Shown one piece after another: positions 1 through 10,561 of a stretch of DNA of 64,000 bases. The stretch lies in contig CM030856.1 of NCBI GenBank assembly GCA_018105865.1, positions 3,333,620-3,397,619 of the forward strand, written 5' to 3'. Both the position numbers and the translations under genes were made by a program. The notes beneath the pieces were generated by a model. That model saw nothing but the letters and a program-made list of their open reading frames with translations. It had not been told where the DNA came from and did not search any database. The stretch's first letter is position 1. Every line of letters starts with the position of its first letter. This stretch comes from Metaphire vulgaris (taxonomy: Eukaryota > Annelida > Clitellata > Crassiclitellata > Megascolecidae).

Positions 1-330
1 TAAGAAGATGGGTTATACACCATTGTTTAGTGTTTTAGTGCACTTTCTAGCCATCCATGCCAAAATAAAAAGTTGGGGATATGGTCCACTCTACAGCATA
101 AAATAGTACCCTTAAAAATTTCAAACCTCTCTTGCAAAATTTTTTGAGTAGTAACCCTCTTTGGGTGAGCGACACACTTGTAGGAGAATGTCAGTGGAAC
201 CAAATAAATCAAAAAGTTTGAAAATCGGATCACTTTTGGTAGATATATTACTTCTAATGATACGTGTGGTGCGATACTTCCAAGACGATACGTGTGGTGG
301 ACAGGATTCTGCAGTTACCGTCACAGAATT
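1..330 (-). repeat. piggyBac-associated noncoding repeat, truncated by window edge
   Basis: This stretch resembles, on the same strand, the two noncoding units at about 44985-45640 and, on the opposite strand, the two units inside 1984-3046. Shared landmarks are a run near 197-215 reading as aaataaatcaaaaa followed by ttgaaaatcgg, and a 'tccactctacagc' block near 87-100. Two copies of the short motif GATACGTGTGGTG lie at 258-300, where the related piggyBac element has palindromic terminal repeats. It is probably the end of another piggyBac-type nonautonomous element. The boundary beyond 330 could not be fixed. Confidence 0.55.
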
Positions 331-697
331 AATACTCAGTGCTAAAAAAGTGATTGGCTAATAAACATTGACTAACCGAATTGTCACGCAGGTATTGGCT
401 GTGGGATTTGATGCTTCAATTGGTTGAGAAAGACATAGGTTCATTGAGTGACTTCGAATCCAGTATTATGCAGAATCCGGCTCTAACGCTTCCTTGCATA
501 ATAATCAATTGGAAAGTTCATAAAAGAGACAAATTGATTGCGGAAATAGGTGCAGAATTGAATTTCCAACAAATTGGTATATAATAATATGGAATTATGA
601 TGTCCAATTGAAAGGGCAAGCCAAGAAAAGGCCGTAAATAGCTTTTTCAGGTGGGTGATGCGAGACTTATGAACGGCACTGTATATTCGATGATCTG
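331..697. other. AT-rich spacer, nothing recognised
   Basis: About 370 bases without a recognisable gene or element. Short open frames occur on both strands but have no recognisable motif. Confidence 0.4.
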
Positions 698-866
698 GTG
701 ATAAATGAGATTCCACAGTGGCCAGTTGATGCACATCTCAACGATATTCTTTCCCTTGCTGAGGTTCAGAAAGCCATTGAACAAATGTCCTCTGGAAAAG
801 CTGCGGGATTTGACGGTATACCAGCCGATGTATATAAGCATCTTTCAAAGCTATACTTCACATTTG
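698..866 (+). pseudogene. Non-LTR retrotransposon RT fragment (finger region)
   Basis: The frame encodes a stretch with the pattern EVQKAIEQMSSGKAAGFDGI followed by PADVYK, which is the region just N-terminal of the RT palm in CR1, L2 and RTE-type LINEs. Only about 50 residues are left. The upstream side has no endonuclease homology, and the downstream side is cut off at about 843 by an inverted-repeat element. It is a dead fragment on the plus strand and its clade cannot be decided from so little sequence. Confidence 0.7.
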
Positions 867-1266
867 CTTGCTTTGAGAAAACATTTCTGTCTCTCTACAT
901 ACTTTAAGAAATCACTGCAAGATTGACTAAACCTGACTTTCACACTAAGTTCAACTTTTACTACCGGTAGTTCAGGTCTCATCTTATTGTGGTCATAAGT
1001 TCAATGAGAAAATGCTTTCTACATTTGCATTGCTGATTGGAATCCATAAAATGTAACCAATCAGTTTTTGCAAATTTGAGGCATCACAATTTTGCAAAAT
1101 TCTACCCAGCATTCATCTAATTTTGGCTTTGGCATAAGTTTCAGAATCTGATTTAAGATGCAATTCTCCCTGTACCATGAATCCTGATTCATGGTACAGG
1201 GAGTATTGCATCTTAAAGTGTTTTCTCAAAGCAAGCAAATGTGAACAGAAGTATAGCTTCGAAAGA
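843..1266. repeat. Palindromic (foldback) element with 38-bp arms
   Basis: The segment beginning AAAGCTATACTTCACATTTG near 846 is found again, inverted, at about 1217-1263, where a 3-base insertion interrupts it. The arms bracket about 330 bp that itself contains a near-perfect hairpin at 1152-1217. The left boundary coincides with the point where the RT reading frame stops, so this is an insertion into that LINE fragment. No clear TSD was seen. Confidence 0.6.
1152..1217. repeat. Near-perfect 32-bp hairpin with 2-base loop
   Basis: Arms 1152-1183 and 1186-1217 are reverse complements apart from a single position; the loop is CT. The loop is too small for a typical microRNA precursor. It lies inside the larger palindromic element 843-1266. 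Confidence 0.85.
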
Positions 1267-1980
1267 AAGTAACAACTGATTATAGTTAGACTTTGATTCT
1301 TTGGGAATGTTCTGAACTTTTGAAGAAACTTGCATTTGTGGATAAATAACATTTCTCTTTTGTATATTCTTTGCATTAATGTATATTCCATTTGGATTCT
1401 TCCAGTTTGCAACAAGTAAAGTCAGCATTATTAATTATGAATTGGAAAGAAGGAATGTGGAAAAATCAAGACAAAATAAGTGTAGTGGCAGACTTTTTCA
1501 GGACACCGAGACGTCCAATAAAAAACTGGGACAATTCCGGAAACCCAGGATATCCAGTCACTTTACTTTGGCTGCAAGACTCATTATATGTTTTTTGGTA
1601 CTGACATCATTTGAAATGTCAGATTGGTATTCAAATTATATTATGCATTACAATATATGTACATAAGTGCAGTGTCATTGTTACCACATTGCTGCAGAAA
1701 TGAAAGCTGCTCCTCCAAATTACAATTCAAATGTTGACTAGCTTTTAGGCATATATAATTTATTATTTATTTGTGGAATAAGTAGACATTTTTGCTGCAC
1801 TAATTTTTGCGCCTTTTGAGACAGCTGGACAACTTCGGGTGTCAGGCAATAAATTGCTAAATTTGCTACAAATTCTATGGACAAGAGTAGCAACTTATAT
1901 TTTATACCTAATAGATTATGCCAGCCTTGTAAGGCTATGATTCCATTTCAATTTCTTCAAATGAGAATTACAAGTACCAT
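1267..1980. repeat. Remnant of a hAT-like subterminal region (about 1432-1566) in AT-rich DNA
   Basis: The block 1432-1566, with its 'actgggacaattccgg' and 'gatatccagtcac' phrases, matches 3051-3177 in the same orientation. The reverse complement of that second copy begins CAAGGTGACCAGAGGTCCTG, a pattern known from hAT-type termini. The rest of this stretch is AT-rich and shows nothing recognisable. Confidence 0.4.
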
Positions 1981-1983
1981 TAA

Positions 1984-3046
1984 CCCGTTCCCGGGTAACG
2001 CCGTCTATAAACGGCGCCCGAAAATCATATCCAGGCGGTGAACGCCGTTTATAAACGGCGCGCCACATAAGCATGTGTGTACCCCAGACATTGAAGTCTT
2101 AAAGCGCCCCAAAGGAGCAATTCAATTGTTACTATCCATTTGATAGATGACAGCACTTTCTTCGCTGTTGTTGACTATATAAGAAAGAAAACTTTCCGTT
2201 GATCCTCCATATGCTGGGATTTTGCATTGAAATGCCTCGAAAAACACTCAAGTCTGGGGTTTGAAAAATCATAACTCCGCCAATTTTGGCCCAATCTTCA
2301 AAATGTTTGCACTATTCTGTTCCATTTACACCCCTTTACAACTTTCTCGCTCACAGTTTGGGGGCTTATCATGAAAATTTTTTGCTAAGGGGCTCTGAAC
2401 AAAATTTGACCAAAATGTTGGGGAGGGGTCCTATTTTGGGCTGTAGGGCGGACCCTACCCCCAAAATTTTCTTTTTTTGGCACAGATGGTTCGAAAGAGC
2501 AATAAAAATGCTAAACAATGGTGCAAACCACATCTTTTTAGCTTCTATATAGCCTGAAATATACTTAGTTGTTCGGTTTTTAAGATTGAAAATCTGTTCG
2601 CAAAATTGTCATTTCTTCAAGCAATGAGTAGTAGGGTTTGAAAAATCATAACTACCCCAAATTTTGTCCAATCTTCAAAATTTTTGCACTATTCTGTTCC
2701 ACTTACACCCCTTTACAGGTTTTCTCACTCACAGTTTAGGGGTTATAGCGGAAACATTTTTGTAATGGGGCTCTAAACAAAATTTGACCAAAATGTTGGG
2801 GAGGGGTCCTAGTTTGGGCTGTAGGGTGGACCCTACCCCAAAAATTTTCTTTTCTGGCACGGATGGTTCGAAAGAGCAATAAAAATGCTAAACAACAGTG
2901 CAAACCTCTTTTTTCTAGCTTCTATACAGCCTGAAATATAGTAAGTTTAAAACTTGTAAGTTCACACTTTCACATGAACGCCTTTCCCCCAAATTAATTA
3001 CACCGAATGGGAACGACTTGAAAAAATTAATTCCCCTTGCAACGGG
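1984..3046. mobile_element. Nonautonomous piggyBac-type element (MITE) at TTAA
   Basis: The element is flanked by TTAA at 1980-1983 and 3047-3050, the duplication made by piggyBac transposases. Its ends read CCCGTTCCCGGG on the left and CCCGTTGCAAGGGG on the inverted right. Near the left end are two short palindromes of the form CGCCG-TTTATAAA-CGGCG (one with a mismatch). The body holds two units of a roughly 377-bp tandem repeat (starting near 2259 and 2636) that resembles the noncoding part of the coding piggyBac at 44891-48838. There is no transposase frame. A paralogous unfilled target, 'cattattaattatg', is visible near 1426-1440. Confidence 0.8.
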
Positions 3047-3050
3047 TTAA

Positions 3051-3177
3051 TTATGCAATGAAAAGAAGGAACTTAGAAAACTGGGACAAAATAAGCGTCT
3101 TGATGAACTTTCCTGGGACAATGGGACAACCAATGAAAAACCGGGACATTCCCCAAAACCAGGACCTCTGGTCACCT
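3051..3177. repeat. hAT-like end, target of the piggyBac MITE
   Basis: This block aligns with 1432-1566 and ends in a sequence whose reverse complement starts CAAGGTGACCAGAGGTCCTG. The piggyBac MITE interrupts it at TTAA. No matching left end or TSD was found. Confidence 0.4.
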
Positions 3178-3417
3178 TGAATACAATAGAATCCCGCTAC
3201 GTCAAAGCTCAAGAGACCGTGATAAATGCTTCGATATATCCGCGTTACGATATATCCAATTCTGGGTCATAGAAAGCCAAAATTTAATTTGGGGAACCGC
3301 GACGTTCTTGGATCCAGCAGATTGGAGATGGATCCTCCATTCCTCCTCCGCTATAGCGCGAATGGAACATTGCACTAGGATGTGGACGCTCCACTAGCGG
3401 TAGATTGGCGTAATTTA
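3178..3417. other. Unassigned, possible pogo-like left end
   Basis: The segment starts near a TA with 'tagaatcccgctacgtc', loosely like pogo/Tigger termini, but no opposite end was found. Nothing else is recognisable. Confidence 0.2.
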
Positions 3418-3616
3418 AATATACGGATACAAATACTCTTTTTTGTATCTAAGATACTGATACTAGATACTTTTGAAAAATGTATCTTGATTAGGGTTGC
3501 CAGATATCCAAAGTCGAAATAAGAGAGATTTTTCCCCGATCAATGCGCCCACTCCGCAGTCCAGTTCATTGTGAATTATTATGGCTAGAGCTATACTACA
3601 CTACAGTACTATAGAG

Positions 3617-4219
3617 CAGAGGTTCTCAAGCTTTTTGTCCTGGCATACCTCACAATAGTTTTTGGAATATGACGCATACCCCCTCACGCCCTCCCCAAAG
3701 TAGGCCTACATTTTAAAATGTTGTTCCCACGAGACAATCACCGAACCTCATTCCGAGTGAAATAGCAGCCCCTCGTGGTTGTCATCGAACCCCTGGCACA
3801 GGAGACGAAGGAGTTGTGCATTGAGAACACGAGATTTGATTGCTTGCACCATATTCACGACATCGTCCAGTACATCTTTTAACTCGGGCGGGAGCATCTT
3901 GGAGGTCAGGGCATGTCAATGAATCATGCAGTAAAGGTGCTTATAGTAGTAGTAGACTGCATTCACTCGAGTTCAAAAACGAGAATAACAGCCAAGCGCG
4001 ACTCTGTATTTGTGTGTGTATGTGTGTGTGAGCAGACAGATTGTATGAATGAGAGGGATGACAGTCAGAGTAAATGCACACACATGCATGTAATTGTATG
4101 TGACAAAGTTTCACAATGAAACAAAAATTTTGACATGTGCCAGTCCCGGGGCGACGTACCCCCTGAAAACCCTCTGACCTACCCCCAGAGGTACGCGTAC
4201 CCCAGGTTGAGAACCGCTG
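3617..4219. mobile_element. hAT MITE nested in the hAT at 3492-4838
   Basis: Ends are CAGAGGTTCTCAA on the left and CAGCGGTTCTCAA on the inverted right, the classic hAT-Charlie-like pattern. The flanks CTATAGAG (3609-3616) and CTATAGAA (4220-4227) match at 7 of 8 positions. A GGTACGCGTACC block near the right end recurs near the left end of the hAT at 46695, so the two may be related. No coding capacity was seen. Confidence 0.85.
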
Positions 4220-4308
4220 CTATAGAATATAGACTAGAAAAAAGCAATAAACAACACTGTTTGATGCAATGCACCGTCTGCATGTAGTGTATCAATATTA
4301 CAAACAAG

Positions 4309-4752
4309 TTATAAATAATTATGCACTTCTATAGCACCATTTCTAATACTCAAGGGTATCAATCGATGGTACTTCAAATCCATCCGCAAAAGACCAGGTC
4401 ATTCCAGAGATCAGTCAGAGGGAAACAGCAAGACAAACTATGGAGGAAATGCTAATTGGAAGAGATGTGTTTTAAGCCTAGATCTGAAAATGCTCAGTTT
4501 ATTGTAAGATCTGACAGCCAGAGGGAGAGAGTTCCAGATTTTTGGCCCAGAAATAGAAAATACTCCCGTACCAATTTCAGTGTTTGTTCTGGGTATACAT
4601 TTAACAATGAATCAGCAAATCTGGTTGAATGACAATGTTTTGGGTGGTTTAACATAGAGTTTAAATATTGAGCCAGACTGCAGTATTTAAAAAACAAGGA
4701 CACCAGTCTTAAATACAATTCTCTGTTCTACCGGCAGCCAGTATAACTTTTG
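4309..4752 (-). pseudogene. LINE-C 3' end, antisense
   Basis: On the minus strand this encodes the C-terminal part of a LINE polyprotein, with a pattern like ...PKIWNSLPPAV... decayed by substitutions, followed by a 3' region 'ggtgctatagaagtgcataatta'. It matches the end of LINE-C at about 31170-31618. It lies inside the hAT 3492-4838 and travelled with it or landed in it later. Confidence 0.75.
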
Positions 4753-4913
4753 AGGGAGAGCGGCAATTTATAAGGAGGCGGGAGACTGGGGCAGAAATAC
4801 GGAAACTCCCGTGAAATACAGGAGATCTGGCAACCCTAATCTTGATACAAGATACTTATTTGTATCTAAGATACGTACCTAGATACATGTATCTTAGATA
4901 CTTAACAACACTG

Positions 4914-5118
4914 GATGATGATGCAAAAGGTCAAAATTGGCCTGCAGGTCACGGTCTGTGAATCGCTGGTAGGTAAACCTCAAGGCTGGATGTTTCATAG
5001 AAACTGTGCTGATAAATATTCGATGGACAGTTACTGGTCATGCCCAGGGCGGCCTTGTTCATGTCGATAGTCAATACTCGTTATTAATTGCATTCTCTTG
5101 TGATCAAAAAACATATGT
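4914..5118. other. Unassigned spacer
   Basis: About 200 bases between two elements; no motif recognised. Confidence 0.3.
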
Positions 5119-5783
5119 GACCCGCTGGGAGAAAAGGTACCATAAGTGGGATCACAGATTATCGAGAAAATTGCATTTTTATCTTGAAAACTCAAATTTT
5201 TCAAAAATTACTTTTTGGGTATTTTAGAGAGTATTATGTGTAGACAATTAAATGATTATGCCTGAAAATCTGCAATATCGGATGATTTTTGTTTCTTTCT
5301 TTGCTTAAAAGTGAATTTTAATCTTATTTTGTGCTGTTATTTATGAATTACAACACTACACTAGTTTCTCGTTCTTTGTTTTTCATCATTCCATTACATA
5401 TGTTACATTTAGAGCTGTTACGGTTTCATCTCGTGCAGTTTCGGTCGGTTTCGGTTCGGTTTTGACCTAAAAACCGCGGTTTCGGTTCGGTTCGGTTTTT
5501 TGAACATCACTAGAATCATTAATGCACTTCAATGCAGTTCAATCAATGCACAGCTTTTAAGCGTTAAAAATAACGAAAGCGTTGTTCTTCTGTCATGTCT
5601 CTGTCTCTATGATGAGTCACAGTGTCACGCAGTGCCAGTTTTAGAAAGAAGCGCAGTTCATTGAAGCCAAGCAAGGCAGATAAGACAATTTTTCTAATGG
5701 AGAACATGTGAAATATAGCTATAATGTGGCATGGTATAGCATTTTAAAATAAGTGTTTGTCTCAATGCCTGACGACTTGAAAC

Positions 5784-6976
5784 TAGAGCTGTTACGGTTT
5801 CACCTCGTGCAGTCTCGGTCGGTTTCGGTTCGGTTTTGACCGAAAAACCGCGGTTTCGGTTCGGTTCGGTTTTTTTTGAACATCACTAGAATCATTAATG
5901 CACTTCAATGCAGTTCAATCAATGCACAGCTTTTGAGCGTTAAAAATAACGAAAGCGTTGTTCTTCTGTCATGTCCAGGGTTTAATCTAGGCCGTTTCCG
6001 GGGAAAAATTGCCCTTCCCTCCCGGAAATTTCAAATTCCTCCAGGAAATTTTGGCATATTACATAAACTAACAGCATACCCCTAGCAAAATTCCCCCCGG
6101 CTTTGTCAGTTCCCCTTCCCCTGGATTCCAGAGGAATCCAGGGGAAGGGGAATAGATTAAACACTGGTCATGTCTATGTCTCTATGATGAGTCAGAGTCT
6201 GACGTCATTATTGAAATCAGTAAAAACAATTTTAAAATGGCTTCATTAGTAGTGTCGAGCAGTGCCAGTTTTAGAAAGTATAACTGATATGATGCTTTAA
6301 TTAAGACAGAGATTGTCAGTTGTTCACATTTTCGACAAAAAAATCATTTGAATGTTTCACCTTTGACACAGCATTTTACAAGCAAAGAACTCTACAATAT
6401 GATAATTTCCTGAGGTTCACTGCCTGAATAAATGTTAATTCTTCCTAGAAATATCCTGGCCAATCTGTGTTAGACCCTTTATTTTGTATTGCTGCTGCTG
6501 CTGGTTTTTACTTTTTATTTCTTTAATTGCTTTCTATTGGTCTTTGTTTATGCTAGCAGCTGTGCTGTGGCGGGTCAATGAGGCTCCTGCTTAGCACTGC
6601 CTATGAGAAAGTGATGTACATTTTATGTAGATTTACTCTTATGTAGCAAGATGGCAGAGTGAGTTACGTGATGTAGCGTCAGGCAGTCGGAGCGGCTTCA
6701 AGCCCCGTTAGTGCCCCTAGTGGCTTTCACACATGCAATAATGCCTCATGAGCCACTTTAAATCATGCCGAGTTTAAAATTAGACCTATTGGCAATTGCA
6801 TCAATTGAGAAGAGAAGGTGACTTATTTAAAGTCGCGCATAATCATGCATTGTATTTGCTATTCTCTAGGGCAAAAACCGTCCAATTTGCATGGTCAAAA
6901 CCGCGGTTTCGGTTCGGTTCGGTTTTTACCGAAAAACTGCGGTTTCGGTTCGGTTCGGTTAACCGTAACAGCACTA
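5784..6976. mobile_element. Inner hAT of family T with perfect TSD
   Basis: This 1193-bp element starts TAGAGCTGTTACGGTTTC and ends in the inverted TAGTGCTGTTACGGTT. The 8-bp TSD CTTGAAAC is exact (5776-5783 and 6977-6984). It is almost identical to the copy at 33513-34711 and both carry the same small MITE. Relative to the outer element it lacks the part corresponding to 6985-7236, so it is an internal-deletion derivative. No transposase frame is present. Confidence 0.92.
5976..6166. mobile_element. 191-bp hAT MITE carried inside family T
   Basis: TIRs are CAGGGTTTAATCT and CAGTGTTTAATCT. The 8-bp TSD GTCATGTC is exact (5968-5975, 6167-6174). A perfect 20-bp inverted repeat with loop AGA lies at 6110-6152. 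The same MITE sits at the same position in the copy at 33513 but not in the outer copy at 5410. Confidence 0.92.
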
Positions 6977-7446
6977 CTTGAAACTGAAGTCACGTGTAGT
7001 TGAAGGCTGCCAGATGTACTTGAATTTTAGTTGCCCTAACTCTATGGCAATTAAGTTTCATTATAGGTGTCAACTGCAGTTGGATATCTTCACATACAGT
7101 GCATAGTCCTTCTATTAAGTATGACTTCATATAAGATTGATCAAACTTAGTGTAAGAATGTCAGAGTTCTCACTGTAATCTTGTCAATGTCTTAATGATT
7201 TAGCTATGCTCTTTGAATCAAATGCGTACATTTGTTATTCAGTTGTTCACATTTTCGATAAAAATCATTTGAATATTTCACCTTTGACGCAGCATTTTAC
7301 AAGCAAAGAACTCTACAATATGATAATTTCCTGAGGTTCTCTGCCTGCATAAATGTTAATTCTTCCTATAAATATCCTGGCCGATCTGTATTAGACCCTT
7401 TATTTTGTGTTTTAGTTTTTATTTCTTTAATTGCTTTATATTGGTC

Positions 7447-7816
7447 TTTGTTTGTAATGTAATGTAATGTAACAAAATATTTGTATAGAGCCTCTTCTGA
7501 AGAATCACTAAGAAGCGCTCCCACAGCAAATTACTGTATATTGACAAAGAGATAAGTTTTAAGTCATTTCAAAAAGAGGGCCATAGAATTAGGAGTTGCT
7601 AAGCCACGCATACTGGCGTCAAGAGCATTCCAAAGGATAGGGCCAACTGATTCAAAACTTCGCTTCAGGAACAATGAGGTTCGTGCTTGGGGCACACTGA
7701 GAAGACCATTGGTTGTGGACCGAAGACATGGCCGACCAGGGATAGAGCAAAGATGACAGTAGCTCTGAGAGGTAAGATGGTGTGGCACCATAAAGAGAGA
7801 GCGCAAACGCTTATGT
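7447..7816 (-). pseudogene. 5'-truncated LINE tail with ATTAC repeat tail
   Basis: The minus strand encodes a C-terminal LINE segment with the pattern RSFESVGPILWNALDASMRG, typical of the end of CR1/L2-type polyproteins. It ends in a 3' tail of ATTAC repeats, seen on the plus strand as gtaatgtaatgtaatgtaac. Comparison with the inner family-T hAT shows that this segment is absent there, so it inserted into the outer hAT. The target site duplication is unclear. Confidence 0.75.
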
Positions 7817-8812
7817 TTATGCTAGCGCTGTGCTGTGGGGGGTCAATGAGGCTCCTGCTTAGCACTGCCTATGAGAAAGTGATGTACATTTTATGCAGAT
7901 TTACTCTTATGTAGCAAGATGGCAGAGTGAGTTACGTGATGTAGCGCCAGGCTAACAGAGCGGGTTCAAGCCCAGTTAGTGCCCATAGTGGCTTTCCCAC
8001 AGGCAGTAATGCCTCCTAAGCCACTTTAAATCATGCCGAGTTTAAAATTATTGGCAACTGCATTGACTGAGAAGAGAAGGTGACTTAAAGTCGCGCATAA
8101 TCATGTATTGTATTCGCTATTCTCTAAGAAAAAAACCCGTCCAAATTTGCATGGTCAAAACCGCAGTTTTGGTTCAGTTTTTACCGAAAAACCGCGGTTT
8201 CGGTTCAGTTAACCATAACAACACTAGCTACATTTATAATCACCTTGATTAATTTTATTTCTAAGTTTTATTGTGTTCCATTACAGTTTTTTCGTATATC
8301 TTGTTTAGATTGTACATTACAACCCTATTATTATGTTCTGTCCTGATGTCCCACTCATGGTACCTTTTCAATTACTGTGTTCTAGTATTAGTAATTATAT
8401 TTATTTCAATTTTCTACTGATAAATTATGAATAGTTACGGATGAAACTTTAGAGATAGTTTGCATATACGACAATTAATGCAGAGATCAAATTTCATCAG
8501 TAACTCTTGTATAGTTTTAAAATTGTTAACGCTTTAATTTCATCAATAATAAACGTTCAATTTCTTCGAAGTTTAAAATTGATAGGCCTGATGTTTGGAT
8601 GCTGGTATCTCTGAAATGACAAGATATATTTCTCTAAAACTTTGCTGTAACTGAGCCAATATAATCCCGATATATGCAGTATATGTAACTCAAGAACCCC
8701 ACATATGGTACCTTTTCTCCCAGCGGGTCACATATACACAATATAGTCCTTTCCAAACAACTTGAAACAAGCAATGCAGTCTTGATCCAATACCAACCTC
8801 TCTTCTCAAACA

Positions 8813-10305
8813 GTGTGCCTCTGCCCTAGTACCAACTATAACAAAAATTATCAATTATCTCTTTCCACAGGCACATTCCCATCCTCATTTAAAAATTCCC
8901 TCGTAACTCCACTTCTTAAAAAATCAAACCTTGACAGAGAGGATCTCAACAACTATTGCCCCATTTCAAACCTGTCTGTCCTCTCCAAACTCACAGAGAA
9001 ACTCGTTCTTTCCAGACTAACTGAGCATTTGTCAAAAAACTCCTTATACAACACTCACCAATCTGCTTATACAAAACATCATTCAACAGAAACCGTCCTC
9101 ACATACATTTATGACAAACTCCTCACTGCCATTGGATCTCAACGAGTTACTGGTCTCTGTCTCCTTGATCTTTCTGCTGCCTTTGATACTATAGATCACA
9201 AAATCCTACTGAAACGCCTTTCCCTCTGGTTTGGAATATCTTCTGTAGCTCACTGCTGGTTCCAATCCTATCTCCAATCTAGATCTTTTCAAGTTTCATG
9301 CCAGAATCAAACTTCATCACCCTCCGATCTATACTATGGAGTACCACAAGGATCTGTCCTTGGACCGGTTTTGTTCAGTCTCTACACTACCCCACTGTCA
9401 TCCTTAATCAACTTTCTCAAATTGATTCATCAACTTTATGCAGACAACACTCAATTATTTCTTTCGTTTACTCCGTCTTCCTTTAAGGCATCAATCTCTG
9501 AACTAGAATCAGCATTTTTGTCAATCTCATCGTGGATATCAGCTAATCTCCTTGCCCTCAATCCCTCCAAAACAGAATTTCTCTTATTTGGACTGCCACA
9601 ACAACTGAAAAAATTGAAAATCCCACACTGATTTTAGCCCCAGATACAATAATAACCCCTGTTCCAACTGGTAAAAATCTTGGATTTAGTTTTGACTCCT
9701 CCCTAAATTTTGAAGCTCACATATCTCAACTATCAAAAACCTGTTATGCTCACATTCATGATCTACGTCGCCTTCGTCCCTACCTTGATATTAAAACTGC
9801 TTCCACTATTGCCACTTCAATAGTTCACTCTAAGTTAGACTACTACAACTCACTGTTTCACAATCTTCCAAAGGCTTCCATATGTAAACTCCAATCGATT
9901 CAAAATGCCTTAGCTCGTGCAGTAACTAAATCGCCTAAATTTTGCCACATTACACCATTACTCAAATCTCTCCACTGGCTCAAAATAACAGAACGCATTG
10001 AATATAAAATAATATCGATGACTTATAAGTTCTCACTTCATACATCAAAACCAGTCTACCTAAGAAATCTGATAATTCCACAACAACCTGGATCTACTAG
10101 ATCTTCTTCTCATGTAAGTCTCCTTCGACCTCTGAATCAATCATCTCTCAAAATTTGCAATCGTGCTTTTTAATATGCGGCACCTGAGCTTTGGAACTCA
10201 ATTCCAATATCCCTTCGCTGTCTACATCAAAGCCAAATAACAAACTCTGAGTCACAATTTTCTCCCCTTCTTGCAACATCTCCTCATGTTTTTCTTTCTA
10301 AACTA
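8813..10305 (+). pseudogene. LINE-A reverse transcriptase, decayed
   Basis: The first open part (8813-9631, 272 residues) is an RT domain: LLDLSAAFDTIDH near residues 117-129, the GVPQGSVLGPVLF motif near 176-188, and the catalytic box near 209. That box reads YADN instead of YADD, so one of the two catalytic aspartates is lost. After a frameshift near 9629 the frame resumes with the thumb and C-terminal region, including DYYNSL and KSLHWLKITERIE. A TAA replaces a sense codon near 10171. The element would make RT for target-primed reverse transcription if intact; this copy cannot. Confidence 0.85.
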
Positions 10306-10348
10306 AAATCATTTATCATTATAAAATCATTTCCTCCATAGCTGTAGC

Positions 10349-10510
10349 CAGGGGCGCCCATCCCCCCCTGGCTGCTGGAAGCAGGTTCCCCCTTCCCTGT
10401 CCTCCCTTTCCTCTCCTGCCCCTAAACTGGGGTCCGGGAGGGATTTATCTACACCACATTATCATCACCGCCACCACCACCACCACCACCACCACCACCA
10501 CACCATCATA

Positions 10511-10561
<51 letters not shown>

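Larger units (their letters stand above)
3492..4838. mobile_element. Nonautonomous hAT element with perfect 8-bp TSD
   Basis: The 1347-bp element has 14-bp TIRs TAGGGTTGCCAGAT at both ends and an exact 8-bp duplication, ATCTTGAT, at 3484-3491 and 4839-4846. An 8-bp TSD and a TAGGG-type terminus are hallmarks of hAT. The interior carries a smaller hAT (3617-4219) and an antisense LINE tail (4309-4752), but no transposase. Confidence 0.9.
3418..4913. mobile_element. GTATC-rich hAT-like element interrupted by another hAT
   Basis: The outer parts 3418-3491 and 4839-4913 are made of repeated palindromic GTATCTAAGATAC motifs. The right end reads ...AACAACACTG, so its reverse complement starts CAGTGTTGTTAAGTATC, a hAT-like terminus. 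The left end was not found. The two halves join cleanly when the hAT 3492-4838 is removed. Confidence 0.5.
5410..8226. mobile_element. Outer hAT of family T, nested in the TIR element
   Basis: TIRs are TAGAGCTGTTACGGTT and, inverted, TAGTGTTGTTATGGTT. The 8-bp flanks GTTACATT (5402-5409) and GCTACATT (8227-8234) differ at one base. The subterminal DNA consists of tandem GGTTTCGGTTCGG motifs at both ends. It is interrupted by a younger copy of the same family (5784-6976) and by a LINE tail (7447-7816). It has an empty version of the MITE site at 5592-5599. It is more diverged than its inner copy. Confidence 0.85.
5119..8729. mobile_element. Unclassified DNA element with ~33-bp TIRs, interrupted (copy 1)
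   Basis: The left end is GACCCGCTGGGAGAAAAGGT followed by ACCATAAGTGGG; the right end is its inverted equivalent at 8697-8729. The same TIRs and interior occur at 56566-57493 in the opposite orientation. Removing the nested hAT 5410-8226 and one TSD leaves about 786 bp, comparable with 928 bp in the other copy. Flanks ACATATGT and ACATATAC agree at 6 of 8 positions, so the TSD length is not settled. No coding sequence was seen and no superfamily is assigned. Confidence 0.75.

Noticed and set aside
1152..1217. microRNA precursor
   Set aside because: The loop is only 2 bases and the stem lies inside a foldback element.
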